Source: Ulvibacter algarum
Lineage (GTDB): Bacteria > Bacteroidota > Bacteroidia > Flavobacteriales > Flavobacteriaceae
Direction: 5' to 3'
Length of the DNA: 64,000 nucleotides
Assembly (NCBI GenBank): GCA_947488905.1
Contig: CANLBJ010000001.1
Coordinates: 620,001 to 684,000, forward strand
In this document: positions 24,840 to 33,668 of the stretch, piece after piece
Layout: each line of letters opens with the position of its first letter
Position numbering within the stretch: position 1 is the first letter of the stretch
Program-made: the position numbers and the translations under genes
Notes under the pieces: generated by a model
Seen by the model: only the letters and a program-made list of their open reading frames with translations
Databases searched by the model: none
Told to the model about the DNA's origin: nothing

Positions 24840-26666
24840 ATGTCAGCACACGCAAACGACCACGCAGTAGATCTCCACGACGATCACGGGCATCATCATA
24901 AACAAACGTTTATAACTAAGTACATTTTTAGTACTGATCATAAAATGATTTCTAAGCAATACCTAATAACAGGTTTGTTTATGGGTATCATTGGTATTGC
25001 AATGTCTATTTTGTTTAGAATGCAATTAGCTTGGCCAGAAGAGCCATTTACAATATTTGAAGTATTATTAGGTAAATGGGCAGAAGGTGGAGTAATGGAT
25101 CCTAATGTTTATTTAGCTTTAGTAACTATACATGGTACCATAATGGTATTCTTTGTATTGACTGCAGGACTTAGTGGTACCTTTAGTAACTTATTAATTC
25201 CATTGCAAATTGGAGCACGTGATATGGCTTCAGGATTCCTTAACATGGTATCTTATTGGTTATTCTTTATTTCATGTACAATAATGTTAGCTTCATTATT
25301 TGTTGAAGCGGGACCAGCTGCTGCAGGTTGGACTATTTACCCACCTTTAAGTGCATTGCCACAGGCAATTCCTGGTTCTGGAACGGGTATGACATTATGG
25401 TTAGTGTCTATGGCAATATTTATTGCATCGTCATTAATGGGTTCACTTAACTACATAGTTACTGTATTAAATTTAAGAACTAAAGGAATGTCTATGACTA
25501 GACTTCCATTAACAATCTGGGCGTTTTTTGTAACAGCAATTATTGGTGTTGTTTCTTTCCCAGTTTTATTATCTGCTGCATTAATGTTAATAATGGATAG
25601 GAGTTTTGGAACTTCTTTCTTCTTGTCTGATATCTATATTGCAGGTGAGGTATTACATAATCAAGGTGGATCGCCTGTGTTATTTGAACACTTATTTTGG
25701 TTCTTAGGTCACCCAGAAGTATATATTGTAATTCTACCGGCAATGGGAATGGTTTCTGAAATTATGGCAACTAATGCTCGTAAACCTATTTTTGGTTATC
25801 GTGCAATGGTAATGTCTATTCTGGCCATCGCATTCTTATCTACAATTGTATGGGGTCACCATATGTTTATTTCAGGTATGAATCCATTCTTAGGTTCTGT
25901 ATTTACATTTACAACATTATTAATTGCAATTCCGTCTGCAGTAAAATCCTTTAACTGGATCACCACTCTTTGGAAAGGTAATTTACAGATGAACACAGCC
26001 ATGTTGTTTTCTATTGGTTTTGTTTCTACTTTTATAACAGGTGGACTTACAGGAATCATTTTAGGAGATAGTGCACTAGATATTAATGTTCACGATACTT
26101 ACTTTGTTGTAGCTCACTTTCACTTAGTGATGGGTATATCTGCATTGTATGGTTTATTTGCAGGAGTTTACCATTGGTTCCCTAAAATGTTTGAAGGAAA
26201 ATTACTTAATAAGAATTTAGGTTATGTACACTTTTGGGTTACTATAGTAGGTGCCTATGGAGTATTCTTCCCAATGCACTTTATTGGGATGGCCGGCTTA
26301 CCAAGAAGATATTATACAAATACAGCATTCCCATATTTTGATGATCTAGCAGACGTAAATGTAGTGATTACAGTATTTGCAATTATTACAGCAGCGGCAC
26401 AATTAGTATTCTTGTATAACTTTATAAGCTCAATGTTCTTCGGAAAAGTAGGACCTAAGAATCCTTGGAAATCTACAACGCTTGAATGGACAACAGATCA
26501 TAAGCATATACACGGTAACTGGGTTGGACCTATTCCAGAAGTTCACAGATGGTCTTATGACTACAGTAAGTTGAACAAAGATGAAACTGATTATGTTATA
26601 CCTGGGCAAGATTATATCCCACAACACATACCGTTACAAGATAACGAAGAAGAGTTACATCATTAA
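24840..26666 (+). CDS. ctaD: Cytochrome c oxidase subunit I (heme-copper oxidase)
   Basis: This 608-residue protein has twelve or more helices. The motif WFLGHPEVYIVILPAMG holds the CuB His and the cross-linked Tyr, WGHHMF carries the two further CuB His, and HDTYFVVAHFHLVMG carries the heme a3/a His ligands. The N-terminus is His/Asp-rich (HDDHGHHH at about 13-20). It reduces oxygen to water while pumping protons. It is the final gene of the act-cox operon, followed by a strong terminator. Subunit III and assembly genes are not in this window. Confidence 0.97.
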   Translation: MSAHANDHAVDLHDDHGHHHKQTFITKYIFSTDHKMISKQYLITGLFMGIIGIAMSILFRMQLAWPEEPFTIFEVLLGKWAEGGVMDPNVYLALVTIHGTIMVFFVLTAGLSGTFSNLLIPLQIGARDMASGFLNMVSYWLFFISCTIMLASLFVEAGPAAAGWTIYPPLSALPQAIPGSGTGMTLWLVSMAIFIASSLMGSLNYIVTVLNLRTKGMSMTRLPLTIWAFFVTAIIGVVSFPVLLSAALMLIMDRSFGTSFFLSDIYIAGEVLHNQGGSPVLFEHLFWFLGHPEVYIVILPAMGMVSEIMATNARKPIFGYRAMVMSILAIAFLSTIVWGHHMFISGMNPFLGSVFTFTTLLIAIPSAVKSFNWITTLWKGNLQMNTAMLFSIGFVSTFITGGLTGIILGDSALDINVHDTYFVVAHFHLVMGISALYGLFAGVYHWFPKMFEGKLLNKNLGYVHFWVTIVGAYGVFFPMHFIGMAGLPRRYYTNTAFPYFDDLADVNVVITVFAIITAAAQLVFLYNFISSMFFGKVGPKNPWKSTTLEWTTDHKHIHGNWVGPIPEVHRWSYDYSKLNKDETDYVIPGQDYIPQHIPLQDNEEELHH

Positions 26667-26693
26667 TAAAGTATATAACTCATCGTATAATAT

Positions 26694-26725
26694 AAAAGCC
26701 CTTTCAATTCTGAAAGGGCTTTTTA
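26694..26725 (+). terminator. Terminator of the act-cox operon
   Basis: A 13-bp perfect stem, AAAAGCCCTTTCA (26694-26706) with TGAAAGGGCTTTT (26711-26723), has a 4-nt loop and runs into T's. It starts 28 bases after ctaD. Confidence 0.92.
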
Positions 26726-26771
26726 TATTATATACCCCTTAATGGGTATGTTTTAGTATCCTATTGACAAT

Positions 26772-26779
26772 TACATTTG
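26772..26779 (+). promoter_or_regulatory. -7 box of a short transcription unit before ruvB
   Basis: TACATTTG matches TAnnTTTG exactly and lies downstream of the ctaD terminator. It would start a transcript near 26785. Confidence 0.5.
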
Positions 26780-26784
26780 TGCCA

Positions 26785-26854
26785 TACCAGATAAGTTAAT
26801 ATATAGGAATATTCCTGGTCAAATTAAACCGTGTTGAGGAGCGCGGTTTTTTTT
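26785..26854 (+). ncRNA. Candidate small RNA (or attenuated ruvB leader)
   Basis: A promoter box at 26772-26779 is followed about 45 bases later by a terminator-like hairpin: AAACCGTG (26826-26833) / CGCGGTTT (26842-26849) plus T8. The roughly 70-nt product would contain the 12-bp palindrome AGGAATATTCCT enclosed by ACCAG...CTGGT, so it is foldable. There is no coding frame of note. It could be an independent small RNA or a prematurely terminated ruvB leader. A second -7-like box (TATATTTG, 26911-26918) lies only 5 bases before the ruvB ATG and would give a nearly leaderless ruvB mRNA. Confidence 0.4.
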
Positions 26855-26922
26855 ATTTCTGAAATATTCATTTCATTACCCTACAAGCTATTATTAAAAT
26901 ATTCCCTTCGTATATTTGTTAT

Positions 26923-27945
26923 ATGAATGAATTCCTAGATCCTTCAGAAGAAAATTTAAGCAGCCAAGATTTAGATATCGAAAAAACGTTGCGTCCACTA
27001 TCTTTTGAAGATTTTACAGGGCAAGATCAAGCATTAGAAAATTTACAAATATTTGTGCAAGCAGCTAATCAAAGAGGAGAGGCGTTAGATCATACATTGT
27101 TTCATGGTCCTCCAGGATTAGGTAAAACAACATTAGCTCATATTTTAGCTAACGAACTTGAAGTGGGTATAAAAGTAACCTCTGGTCCTGTACTTGATAA
27201 GCCAGGAGATCTTGCAGGATTACTTACTAATCTTGAAGAAAGAGACGTTTTGTTTATTGACGAGATTCACCGTCTTAGTCCCATTGTAGAAGAATATCTT
27301 TATTCTGCTATGGAAGACTACAAGATTGATATCATGATTGAGTCTGGGCCCAATGCTAGATCAGTACAAATACATTTAGCGCCTTTCACATTAGTAGGGG
27401 CTACTACAAGATCGGGTCTTTTAACGGCGCCTATGCGTGCTCGTTTTGGTATTGCATCAAGATTACAATATTATAGTACAGAACTTCTCACCACTATATT
27501 ACAGCGTAGCGCAGGTATATTAAATATGCCTATATCTATGGAAGCCGCCATAGAGATTGCGGGCCGTAGTAGAGGTACTCCTAGAATTGCAAACGCGCTA
27601 CTTAGAAGAGTACGTGATTTTGCGCAAATAAAAGGTAATGGAAACATAGATATCGCAATAGCAAGATTTGCTTTAAACGCATTAAATGTTGATGCCCATG
27701 GTCTTGATGAGATGGATAATAAAATATTGACAACCATCATAGACAAGTTTAAAGGTGGTCCTGTTGGGATTACAACTATAGCCACTGCAGTCTCAGAATC
27801 TCCAGAAACTATAGAAGAAGTGTATGAGCCTTTTTTAATACAACAAGGTTTTATAATGAGAACACCTAGAGGGCGCGAAGTTACAGAAGCAGCATACAAA
27901 CATTTAGGAAAAGCAAAAGGTCCTATTCAAGGAGGTTTATTTTAA
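26923..27945 (+). CDS. ruvB: Holliday junction branch migration ATPase RuvB
   Basis: At 340 residues it is the usual RuvB length. Walker [10 protein letters not shown] (about 63-71), Walker [10 protein letters not shown] (about 108-116), the sensor-1 region GATTRSGLL, the arginine-finger segment APMRARFG and a C-terminal winged helix ([15 protein letters not shown]) are all present. RuvB hexamers drive branch migration with RuvA, which is encoded separately at 33 kb. The stop codon overlaps the next start by one base (TAATG), linking it to the P450 gene. Confidence 0.98.
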   Translation: MNEFLDPSEENLSSQDLDIEKTLRPLSFEDFTGQDQALENLQIFVQAANQRGEALDHTLFHGPPGLGKTTLAHILANELEVGIKVTSGPVLDKPGDLAGLLTNLEERDVLFIDEIHRLSPIVEEYLYSAMEDYKIDIMIESGPNARSVQIHLAPFTLVGATTRSGLLTAPMRARFGIASRLQYYSTELLTTILQRSAGILNMPISMEAAIEIAGRSRGTPRIANALLRRVRDFAQIKGNGNIDIAIARFALNALNVDAHGLDEMDNKILTTIIDKFKGGPVGITTIATAVSESPETIEEVYEPFLIQQGFIMRTPRGREVTEAAYKHLGKAKGPIQGGLF

Positions 27946-29273
27946 TGAAAGAAAAAAAACAAATACCGGAAGTATCTTTAGCTAGATTTTTAAAACACTC
28001 TCTAGACATTCTAAAAAATCCATTGCCATTTCACAATGACAACTTTGAGAGATTGGGTAATACTTTTAGGCTCAATATCAGTTTTACAGACTCGGTACTT
28101 TTTTCTAGAGATGCTGGTTTGTTGCAACACGTTTTACAAAAAAACCAACGAAATTATACAAAGTCAACTATACAAACAGAAGATTTAGCAAAATACGTAG
28201 GCAAAGGGTTGCTCACCGCAGAGGGAGCTCACTGGCAAACACAGCGCAAACTAATCCAGCCAGCTTTTCATAAAAAACAATTAGTACTATTATTAGATAA
28301 TATCAAGGAGGCAATAACTTCTGAAATATTAAAGATTGAAACTAGTACCAATTTTGATGTTTTCCCAGTTATGAATGATTTGGCATTTCAGACCGTAGCA
28401 AAATCATTGTTTAGTAGTGCTATAGACGAAGCAGAAATCAATCAAGTACAACACATAACAGAAGCAGCTCAAAAAATGCTTGTCAAAGAATTAAGACAGC
28501 CTTATTTAAGTTGGTGGTTTAAAGCAAGTGGAAAAATAGAAAAACACGTTGCGCTCACTAGAGAAGCGAGGGTTATTTTAAAAAAGCTTATTGTTGACAG
28601 AAAACAGAGTACACACCGCTTTGATGATTTACTAGACATGCTACTCGATGCAAGATACGATGATGGCAGTGCTATGGAAGAGGAACAATTAATTGATGAG
28701 TTGCTTATTCTTTTTACAGCGGGACATGAGACTACTAGTAACGCACTCACTTTTGCAACAGAGCTTTTAGCACAACACCCAGAGGTGCAAGAAAATATTT
28801 TAAATGAAATAGCAGGCTTTTCTTCAAAAGATTTGATGCAATCATTAAAAGAGAGCCCCTATACTCAGGCAGTAATAGAGGAGAGTATGCGACTTTATCC
28901 TCCAGCATACTTCATTGACCGTGTAAATATAGAGGATGATAATTTTAAAGAAACTCATATCCCTAAAGGTTCAAATCTATTGTTTTCAATTTATGAAATA
29001 CATCGTGACCCAACACTGTGGGAAGATCCTTTAAAATTTAAACCAGAACGCTTTATTGGTGTTCCTAAAAATCAATATTCAGCTCATTATTTTCCTTTTG
29101 GGGCAGGACCTCGTATGTGTATAGGTAATAATTTTGCTATGTATGAGATGGTGATGGCGGTACAGGCATTAGTGTCAAATTTCAAGATCGCTCATAAAAC
29201 TTCAGAAATTGAAATCACCCCTTTGATTACCTTAAAGCCTAAAAATGCTATCTTACAGTTTGAGAAAAGATAG
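27945..29273 (+). CDS. Cytochrome P450
   Basis: This 442-residue P450 has no membrane anchor. The I-helix oxygen-binding motif AGHETTS is at about 264-270, the K-helix ExxR is in EESMRLYPP (about 315-323), and the heme loop FGAGPRMCIG has the thiolate Cys at 392. It resembles the bacterial CYP102/CYP110-like fatty-acid or terpene-type enzymes, but the substrate cannot be read from sequence and no dedicated reductase gene is adjacent. It starts one base inside the ruvB stop and precedes queG by 6 bases, an odd place for an oxygenase. Confidence 0.95.
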   Translation: MKEKKQIPEVSLARFLKHSLDILKNPLPFHNDNFERLGNTFRLNISFTDSVLFSRDAGLLQHVLQKNQRNYTKSTIQTEDLAKYVGKGLLTAEGAHWQTQRKLIQPAFHKKQLVLLLDNIKEAITSEILKIETSTNFDVFPVMNDLAFQTVAKSLFSSAIDEAEINQVQHITEAAQKMLVKELRQPYLSWWFKASGKIEKHVALTREARVILKKLIVDRKQSTHRFDDLLDMLLDARYDDGSAMEEEQLIDELLILFTAGHETTSNALTFATELLAQHPEVQENILNEIAGFSSKDLMQSLKESPYTQAVIEESMRLYPPAYFIDRVNIEDDNFKETHIPKGSNLLFSIYEIHRDPTLWEDPLKFKPERFIGVPKNQYSAHYFPFGAGPRMCIGNNFAMYEMVMAVQALVSNFKIAHKTSEIEITPLITLKPKNAILQFEKR

Positions 29274-29279
29274 TACACC

Positions 29280-30203
29280 TTGTTGCAAAAAACACAATAC
29301 ACAACTCTTATCAAAAACGAGGCAAAACGCCTTGGGTTTCTCTCGTGTGGTATAAGCAAAGCTGGGTTTCTAGAAGAAGAAGCGCCGCGGTTAGAAACAT
29401 GGCTTAATAAAAACATGCACGGTGAGATGTCGTACATGGAAAACCATTTTGACAAGCGCCTCGACCCTACAAAACTTGTGGAGGGTAGCAAGAGTGTTAT
29501 ATCTTTGTTACTCAACTATTACCCTCAAGAGCTACAAAATGAAGAAGCTTTTAAAATCTCTAAATACGCATACGGCACAGATTATCATTTTGTTATAAAA
29601 GAAAAATTAAAAGAGTTGCTTAATACTATTTCTTCGGAAATAGGAGAAGTTCACGGTCGTGCTTTTGTTGACAGTGCGCCAGTATTAGACAAAGCGTGGG
29701 CAGCAAAAAGCGGATTAGGTTGGATAGGGAAACATAGTAATTTACTTACCAAACAAACAGGATCGTTTTATTTTATAGCAGAACTAATAATAGATCTAGA
29801 TTTAGACTATGATTTACCTGTTACAGATCACTGTGGTAGTTGTACTGCTTGCATTGATGCTTGCCCTACACAAGCAATTGTAGGGCCTTATGTTGTAGAT
29901 GGTAGTAAATGTATCTCTTATGCAACCATAGAGCTCAAAAATGAAATGCCAGCACATTTCAGTAATAAAATGGATGACTGGATGTTTGGTTGTGATATTT
30001 GTCAAGACGTTTGCCCCTGGAATCGTTTTAGTCAATCGCACCAAGAACCACTTTTTGATCCTAATCCTAAGTTGCTTTCAATGAGTAATAAAGAGTGGGA
30101 AGAAATAACAAAAGAAGTGTTCTCAGAAATTTTTAAAAAAAGCCCAATAAAAAGAACCAAGTTTGAAGGCTTAAAAAGAAATATCAATTTTTTAAAGAAT
30201 TAA
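29280..30203 (+). CDS. queG: Epoxyqueuosine reductase QueG
   Basis: This 307-residue protein has no in-frame ATG near the conserved N-terminus, so it must start at TTG 29280 (or 29283). The early segment [15 protein letters not shown] and the cobalamin-domain region are typical. Two 4Fe-4S clusters are held by [12 protein letters not shown] (about 184-195) and [11 protein letters not shown] (about 239-249) with an isolated Cys in [12 protein letters not shown]. The enzyme reduces epoxyqueuosine to queuosine in tRNA using cobalamin. The short form lacks the HEAT extension of proteobacterial QueG. It is co-transcribed with ruvB and the P450. Confidence 0.95.
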   Translation: MLQKTQYTTLIKNEAKRLGFLSCGISKAGFLEEEAPRLETWLNKNMHGEMSYMENHFDKRLDPTKLVEGSKSVISLLLNYYPQELQNEEAFKISKYAYGTDYHFVIKEKLKELLNTISSEIGEVHGRAFVDSAPVLDKAWAAKSGLGWIGKHSNLLTKQTGSFYFIAELIIDLDLDYDLPVTDHCGSCTACIDACPTQAIVGPYVVDGSKCISYATIELKNEMPAHFSNKMDDWMFGCDICQDVCPWNRFSQSHQEPLFDPNPKLLSMSNKEWEEITKEVFSEIFKKSPIKRTKFEGLKRNINFLKN

Positions 30204-30279
30204 TGAGCGTGAGATATTCTCATCATTTTTACTTAATAAACAATTAACTTAAATTTTTAAAGCCATCCCAAAGATTAAT

Positions 30280-30287
30280 TATCTTTG
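30280..30287 (+). promoter_or_regulatory. -7 box of maeB
   Basis: TATCTTTG matches TAnnTTTG and would start transcription about 18 bases before ATG 30313. Confidence 0.6.
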
Positions 30288-30312
30288 TTAGACACTTAAA
30301 TTATTCCTCTAT

Positions 30313-32613
30313 ATGAGTTCACCCAGTAAAAGAAGAGAAGCCTTATTATACCACGCAAAGCCAAAACCGGGTAAGATAGAAGTAGTTCCCACAAAGAAAT
30401 ATGCAACACAACGAGATTTGTCATTAGCTTATTCTCCTGGAGTTGCCGTGCCTTGTTTAGAGATCGCAAAAGATGTAGAAAACGTTTATAAATACACAGC
30501 AAAAGGAAACTTAGTAGCCGTTATATCTAACGGTACCGCAGTTTTAGGTCTTGGTAACATAGGTCCAGAAGCGTCAAAACCTGTAATGGAAGGTAAAGGT
30601 TTGCTTTTTAAGATTTTTGCAGATATTGATGTGTTTGATATAGAGGTAGATACAGAAGATGTAGATTCTTTTATTGAGACTGTAAAAAATATTGCGCCTA
30701 CTTTTGGTGGTATTAATCTAGAAGACATAAAAGCACCAGAAGCTTTTGAGATTGAGCGAAGATTAAAAGAAGAGCTTAACATCCCAGTTATGCATGATGA
30801 CCAGCACGGGACTGCAATAATCTCTGCGGCAGCATTGTTAAACGCCTTAGAAATTACAGAAAAAGATATATCAAAAGTAAAGATTGTTATAAGTGGAGCA
30901 GGAGCTGCTGCGGTTTCTTGCACCAGATTGTACAAAGCCTTTGGGGCAAGTGCAGAAAACATTGTAATGATTGATAGTAAAGGTGTTATTCGCAAAGATC
31001 GTGATAGCCTTACTGCAGAGAAAGCTGAGTTTGCTACAGATCGTAAAATAGATACACTTGATGAGGCAATGAAAGATGCAGATGTATTTGTGGGTCTTTC
31101 TATTGCAAATATTGTGAAGCCAGCGATGCTAAAATCTATGGCAAAGAAACCTATTGTTTTTGCAATGGCAAATCCAGATCCAGAGATAGAATATGATCTT
31201 GCTATAAAAACAAGAGATGATATTATTATGGCAACGGGGCGTAGTGATCATCCTAATCAAGTAAACAATGTGCTTGGTTTTCCTTTTATATTTAGAGGAG
31301 CACTAGATGTTCGTGCAACAAAAATTAACGAGGCTATGAAAATGGCTGCAGTAAAAGCATTAGCAGATCTAGCTAAAGAAGCCGTGCCAGAACAGGTGAA
31401 TATTGCTTATGGTGAGACCAAACTTATTTTTGGGACAGATTATATTATCCCTAAGCCTTTTGATCCTCGTTTAATAGCAAAGGTTCCTCCTGCTGTAGCA
31501 AAAGCTGCTATGGAAAGTGGTGTTGCAACAGCGCCTATTAAAGATTGGCAAAAATATGAAGATGAGTTAAATGAGCGTATGGGGAGTGATAATAAGATTA
31601 TCAGGCTCTTAATGAATCGTGCTAAGACTAGCCCAAAACGTATTGTGTTTGCAGAGGCAGATCACCTAGATGTGTTAAAAGCTGCACAAATAGTTCATGA
31701 TGAGGGTATTGGTGTTCCTATTCTTTTAGGAAGAAGAGATGTGATAGAAGAGTTAATGGAGCAGATAGAGTATGATAGAGATGTTACTATCATTGATCCT
31801 AAAAGTGACGAGGAAGCTGATCATAGAAATAGATACGCAGAAAAACATTTTGAAAACAGACAACGAAGCGGGATTACTTATTATGATGCTCAAAGTATGA
31901 TGCGTGAGCGTAATTATTTTGCTTCAATGATGGTAAATGAAGGTGATGCAGATGCTATGATTTCTGGTTATTCTAGAGCTTATCCTTCTGTAGTAAGACC
32001 TGTGCTAGAGACAATAGGAAGATTTGATGGTGTTAGTAAAGTAGCAACTACAAATATGATGTTGACAAAAAGAGGGCCTTTATTTATTTCAGACACCTCT
32101 ATTAATATTGACCCTACGGCAAAAGAATTAGCAAAGATTGCGCAGATGACTAACTATACCATGAAAATGTTTGGCCTTGATCCTGTGATTGCAATGATAT
32201 CTTATGCTAATTTTGGTTCTTCAAAAGATCCTCATGCAACAAAGGTGAGAGACGCAGTGCAGTATTTGCACCGTACTAATCCAGATATGCATGTAGACGG
32301 AGAGTTGCAAACAGATTTTGCTCTTAATGCCGAAATGCTAAAAAAGAAATTTCCGTTTTCTAAACTGGCTGGTAAAAAGGTCAATGCATTAATATTTCCT
32401 AATTTAGATTCTGCTAACAGTAATTATAAATTGCTTAAAGAGTTAAATAATGTGGAGTCTATTGGGCCTATAATGCTTGGTATGCGTAAACCTGTGCATA
32501 TTTTACAGCTAGGGGCAAGCGTAGAAGAAATTGTAAATATGGCTGCGGTTGCTGTTGTAGATGCACAACAAAAAGAGAGACGTGCTAAAGAAGGTACAAA
32601 GCAAAATTTTTAA
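30313..32613 (+). CDS. maeB: NADP-dependent malic enzyme with phosphotransacetylase-like C-terminus
   Basis: This 766-residue protein is the MaeB-type fusion. Residues 1-430 form the malic enzyme: YSPGVAVPC, the catalytic/metal site EDIKAPEAFEIERRL followed by HDDQHGTA, and the nucleotide-binding ISGAGAAAVSC. Residues about 435-760 are a PTA-like domain (PKRIVFAEADHLDVL ... GPIMLGMRKPVHIL) that usually acts as a regulatory acetyl-CoA-binding module rather than a transferase. It oxidatively decarboxylates malate to pyruvate, giving NADPH. It is a single-gene unit with its own promoter and a terminator about 120 bases downstream. Confidence 0.97.
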   Translation: MSSPSKRREALLYHAKPKPGKIEVVPTKKYATQRDLSLAYSPGVAVPCLEIAKDVENVYKYTAKGNLVAVISNGTAVLGLGNIGPEASKPVMEGKGLLFKIFADIDVFDIEVDTEDVDSFIETVKNIAPTFGGINLEDIKAPEAFEIERRLKEELNIPVMHDDQHGTAIISAAALLNALEITEKDISKVKIVISGAGAAAVSCTRLYKAFGASAENIVMIDSKGVIRKDRDSLTAEKAEFATDRKIDTLDEAMKDADVFVGLSIANIVKPAMLKSMAKKPIVFAMANPDPEIEYDLAIKTRDDIIMATGRSDHPNQVNNVLGFPFIFRGALDVRATKINEAMKMAAVKALADLAKEAVPEQVNIAYGETKLIFGTDYIIPKPFDPRLIAKVPPAVAKAAMESGVATAPIKDWQKYEDELNERMGSDNKIIRLLMNRAKTSPKRIVFAEADHLDVLKAAQIVHDEGIGVPILLGRRDVIEELMEQIEYDRDVTIIDPKSDEEADHRNRYAEKHFENRQRSGITYYDAQSMMRERNYFASMMVNEGDADAMISGYSRAYPSVVRPVLETIGRFDGVSKVATTNMMLTKRGPLFISDTSINIDPTAKELAKIAQMTNYTMKMFGLDPVIAMISYANFGSSKDPHATKVRDAVQYLHRTNPDMHVDGELQTDFALNAEMLKKKFPFSKLAGKKVNALIFPNLDSANSNYKLLKELNNVESIGPIMLGMRKPVHILQLGASVEEIVNMAAVAVVDAQQKERRAKEGTKQNF

Positions 32614-32732
32614 ATGTAATGGTACTTCAGAAATTTTAACTATTCACGATTTTTAGGTTTGACTTTTTTAAGTTATTGTTTTAAAATCAAGACTATTACG
32701 TGTTTGTTTTGTAAAATTTTATAAATTAAATT

Positions 32733-32778
32733 AAACAGTTCTTTTCTCATTTTTAGAGATAAGAGCTGTTTTTTTTGC
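32733..32778 (+). terminator. Probable maeB terminator (imperfect hairpin)
   Basis: AAACAGTTCTTTTCTC (32733-32748) pairs with GAGATAAGAGCTGTTT (32756-32771), with one wobble and one mismatch, and a T8 tract follows. It lies 120 bases after maeB. The rest of the 32.6-33.08 kb gap holds only the ruvA promoter and a 45-codon minus-strand open frame (32731-32868) that I do not call as a gene. Confidence 0.65.
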
Positions 32779-33053
32779 GTCTAGTATTTGTTTAGAAATA
32801 TAGCTCAAACTATCACTATGTTTAATTTTTAATGAACTGTATTGTCTAAAGCGACCTGAATTGAGCGTTTAAAAAAAAGTTTCTACATTAGTTTTTAACC
32901 CTAGACAAAATGATTTTCTATTGAGTGTACTTCCATATTATTAAAATTTCCGGAGTAATAGTGCTTTGTATTGCAAGATTCTAGCAATTTTAACATTCTT
33001 AATGTTAAGTTAATTTCCTTCTTTTATGCCGTGCCAATGCCCAATTAATATAT

Positions 33054-33061
33054 TATATTTG
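33054..33061 (+). promoter_or_regulatory. -7 box of the ruvA-sprA operon
   Basis: TATATTTG matches TAnnTTTG about 21 bases before ruvA ATG 33083. Confidence 0.55.
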
Positions 33062-33082
33062 AAGCCTTAAAAAGCAGCAATA

Positions 33083-33664
33083 ATGATCCACCACCTTCAG
33101 GGAAGAATGATTGAGAAAAATCACACAGATGTTGTGATAGAATGCAATGGTGTGGGGTATTTTATAAATATATCATTACATACATTTTCTCAACTACCTA
33201 CTACAGAAAATGTGCTTTTATACACACATTTACAAGTAAAAGAAGATTCGCACTCGTTGTATGGTTTTTCTACAAAAACAGAGCGTGAGATTTTTAGATT
33301 ATTGATTTCTGTGTCTGGAGTTGGAGCGAGTATAGCTAGAACGATGCTTTCTTCATTGAGTCCAAAACAGGTAATGGAAGCTATAGCTTCTGAAGATGTG
33401 CCGGTTATTCAATCTGTTAAAGGAATTGGGGCAAAAACAGCGCAAAGAGTCATTTTAGATCTAAAAGATAAAATAATTAAAGTATTTGGGATGGAAGATG
33501 TTTCTTCTATTTCGAGCAATACGAACAAAAATGAAGCGTTATCTGCTTTGGAGACCTTAGGTTTTGCTAGGAAAGTGGCAGAAAAGGTGTGTGACAAGAT
33601 TGTCCAGCAACACCCAGAGGCAACAGTAGAGGAGATAATTAAACAAGCTTTAAAAAATTTGTAA
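33083..33664 (+). CDS. ruvA: Holliday junction DNA-binding protein RuvA
   Basis: This 193-residue protein has the N-terminal OB domain (MIHHLQGRMIEK ... THLQVKEDSHSLYGF). It has two helix-hairpin-helix motifs: LLISVSGVGASIARTML (about 74-90) and VIQSVKGIGAKTAQRVILDLKDK (about 108-130). The C-terminal domain (ALSALETLGF...) contacts RuvB. RuvA tetramers hold Holliday junctions for RuvB. In Flavobacteriia ruvA is regularly followed by sprA, as here, with a gap of 4 bases. Confidence 0.97.
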   Translation: MIHHLQGRMIEKNHTDVVIECNGVGYFINISLHTFSQLPTTENVLLYTHLQVKEDSHSLYGFSTKTEREIFRLLISVSGVGASIARTMLSSLSPKQVMEAIASEDVPVIQSVKGIGAKTAQRVILDLKDKIIKVFGMEDVSSISSNTNKNEALSALETLGFARKVAEKVCDKIVQQHPEATVEEIIKQALKNL

Positions 33665-33668
33665 CCTT

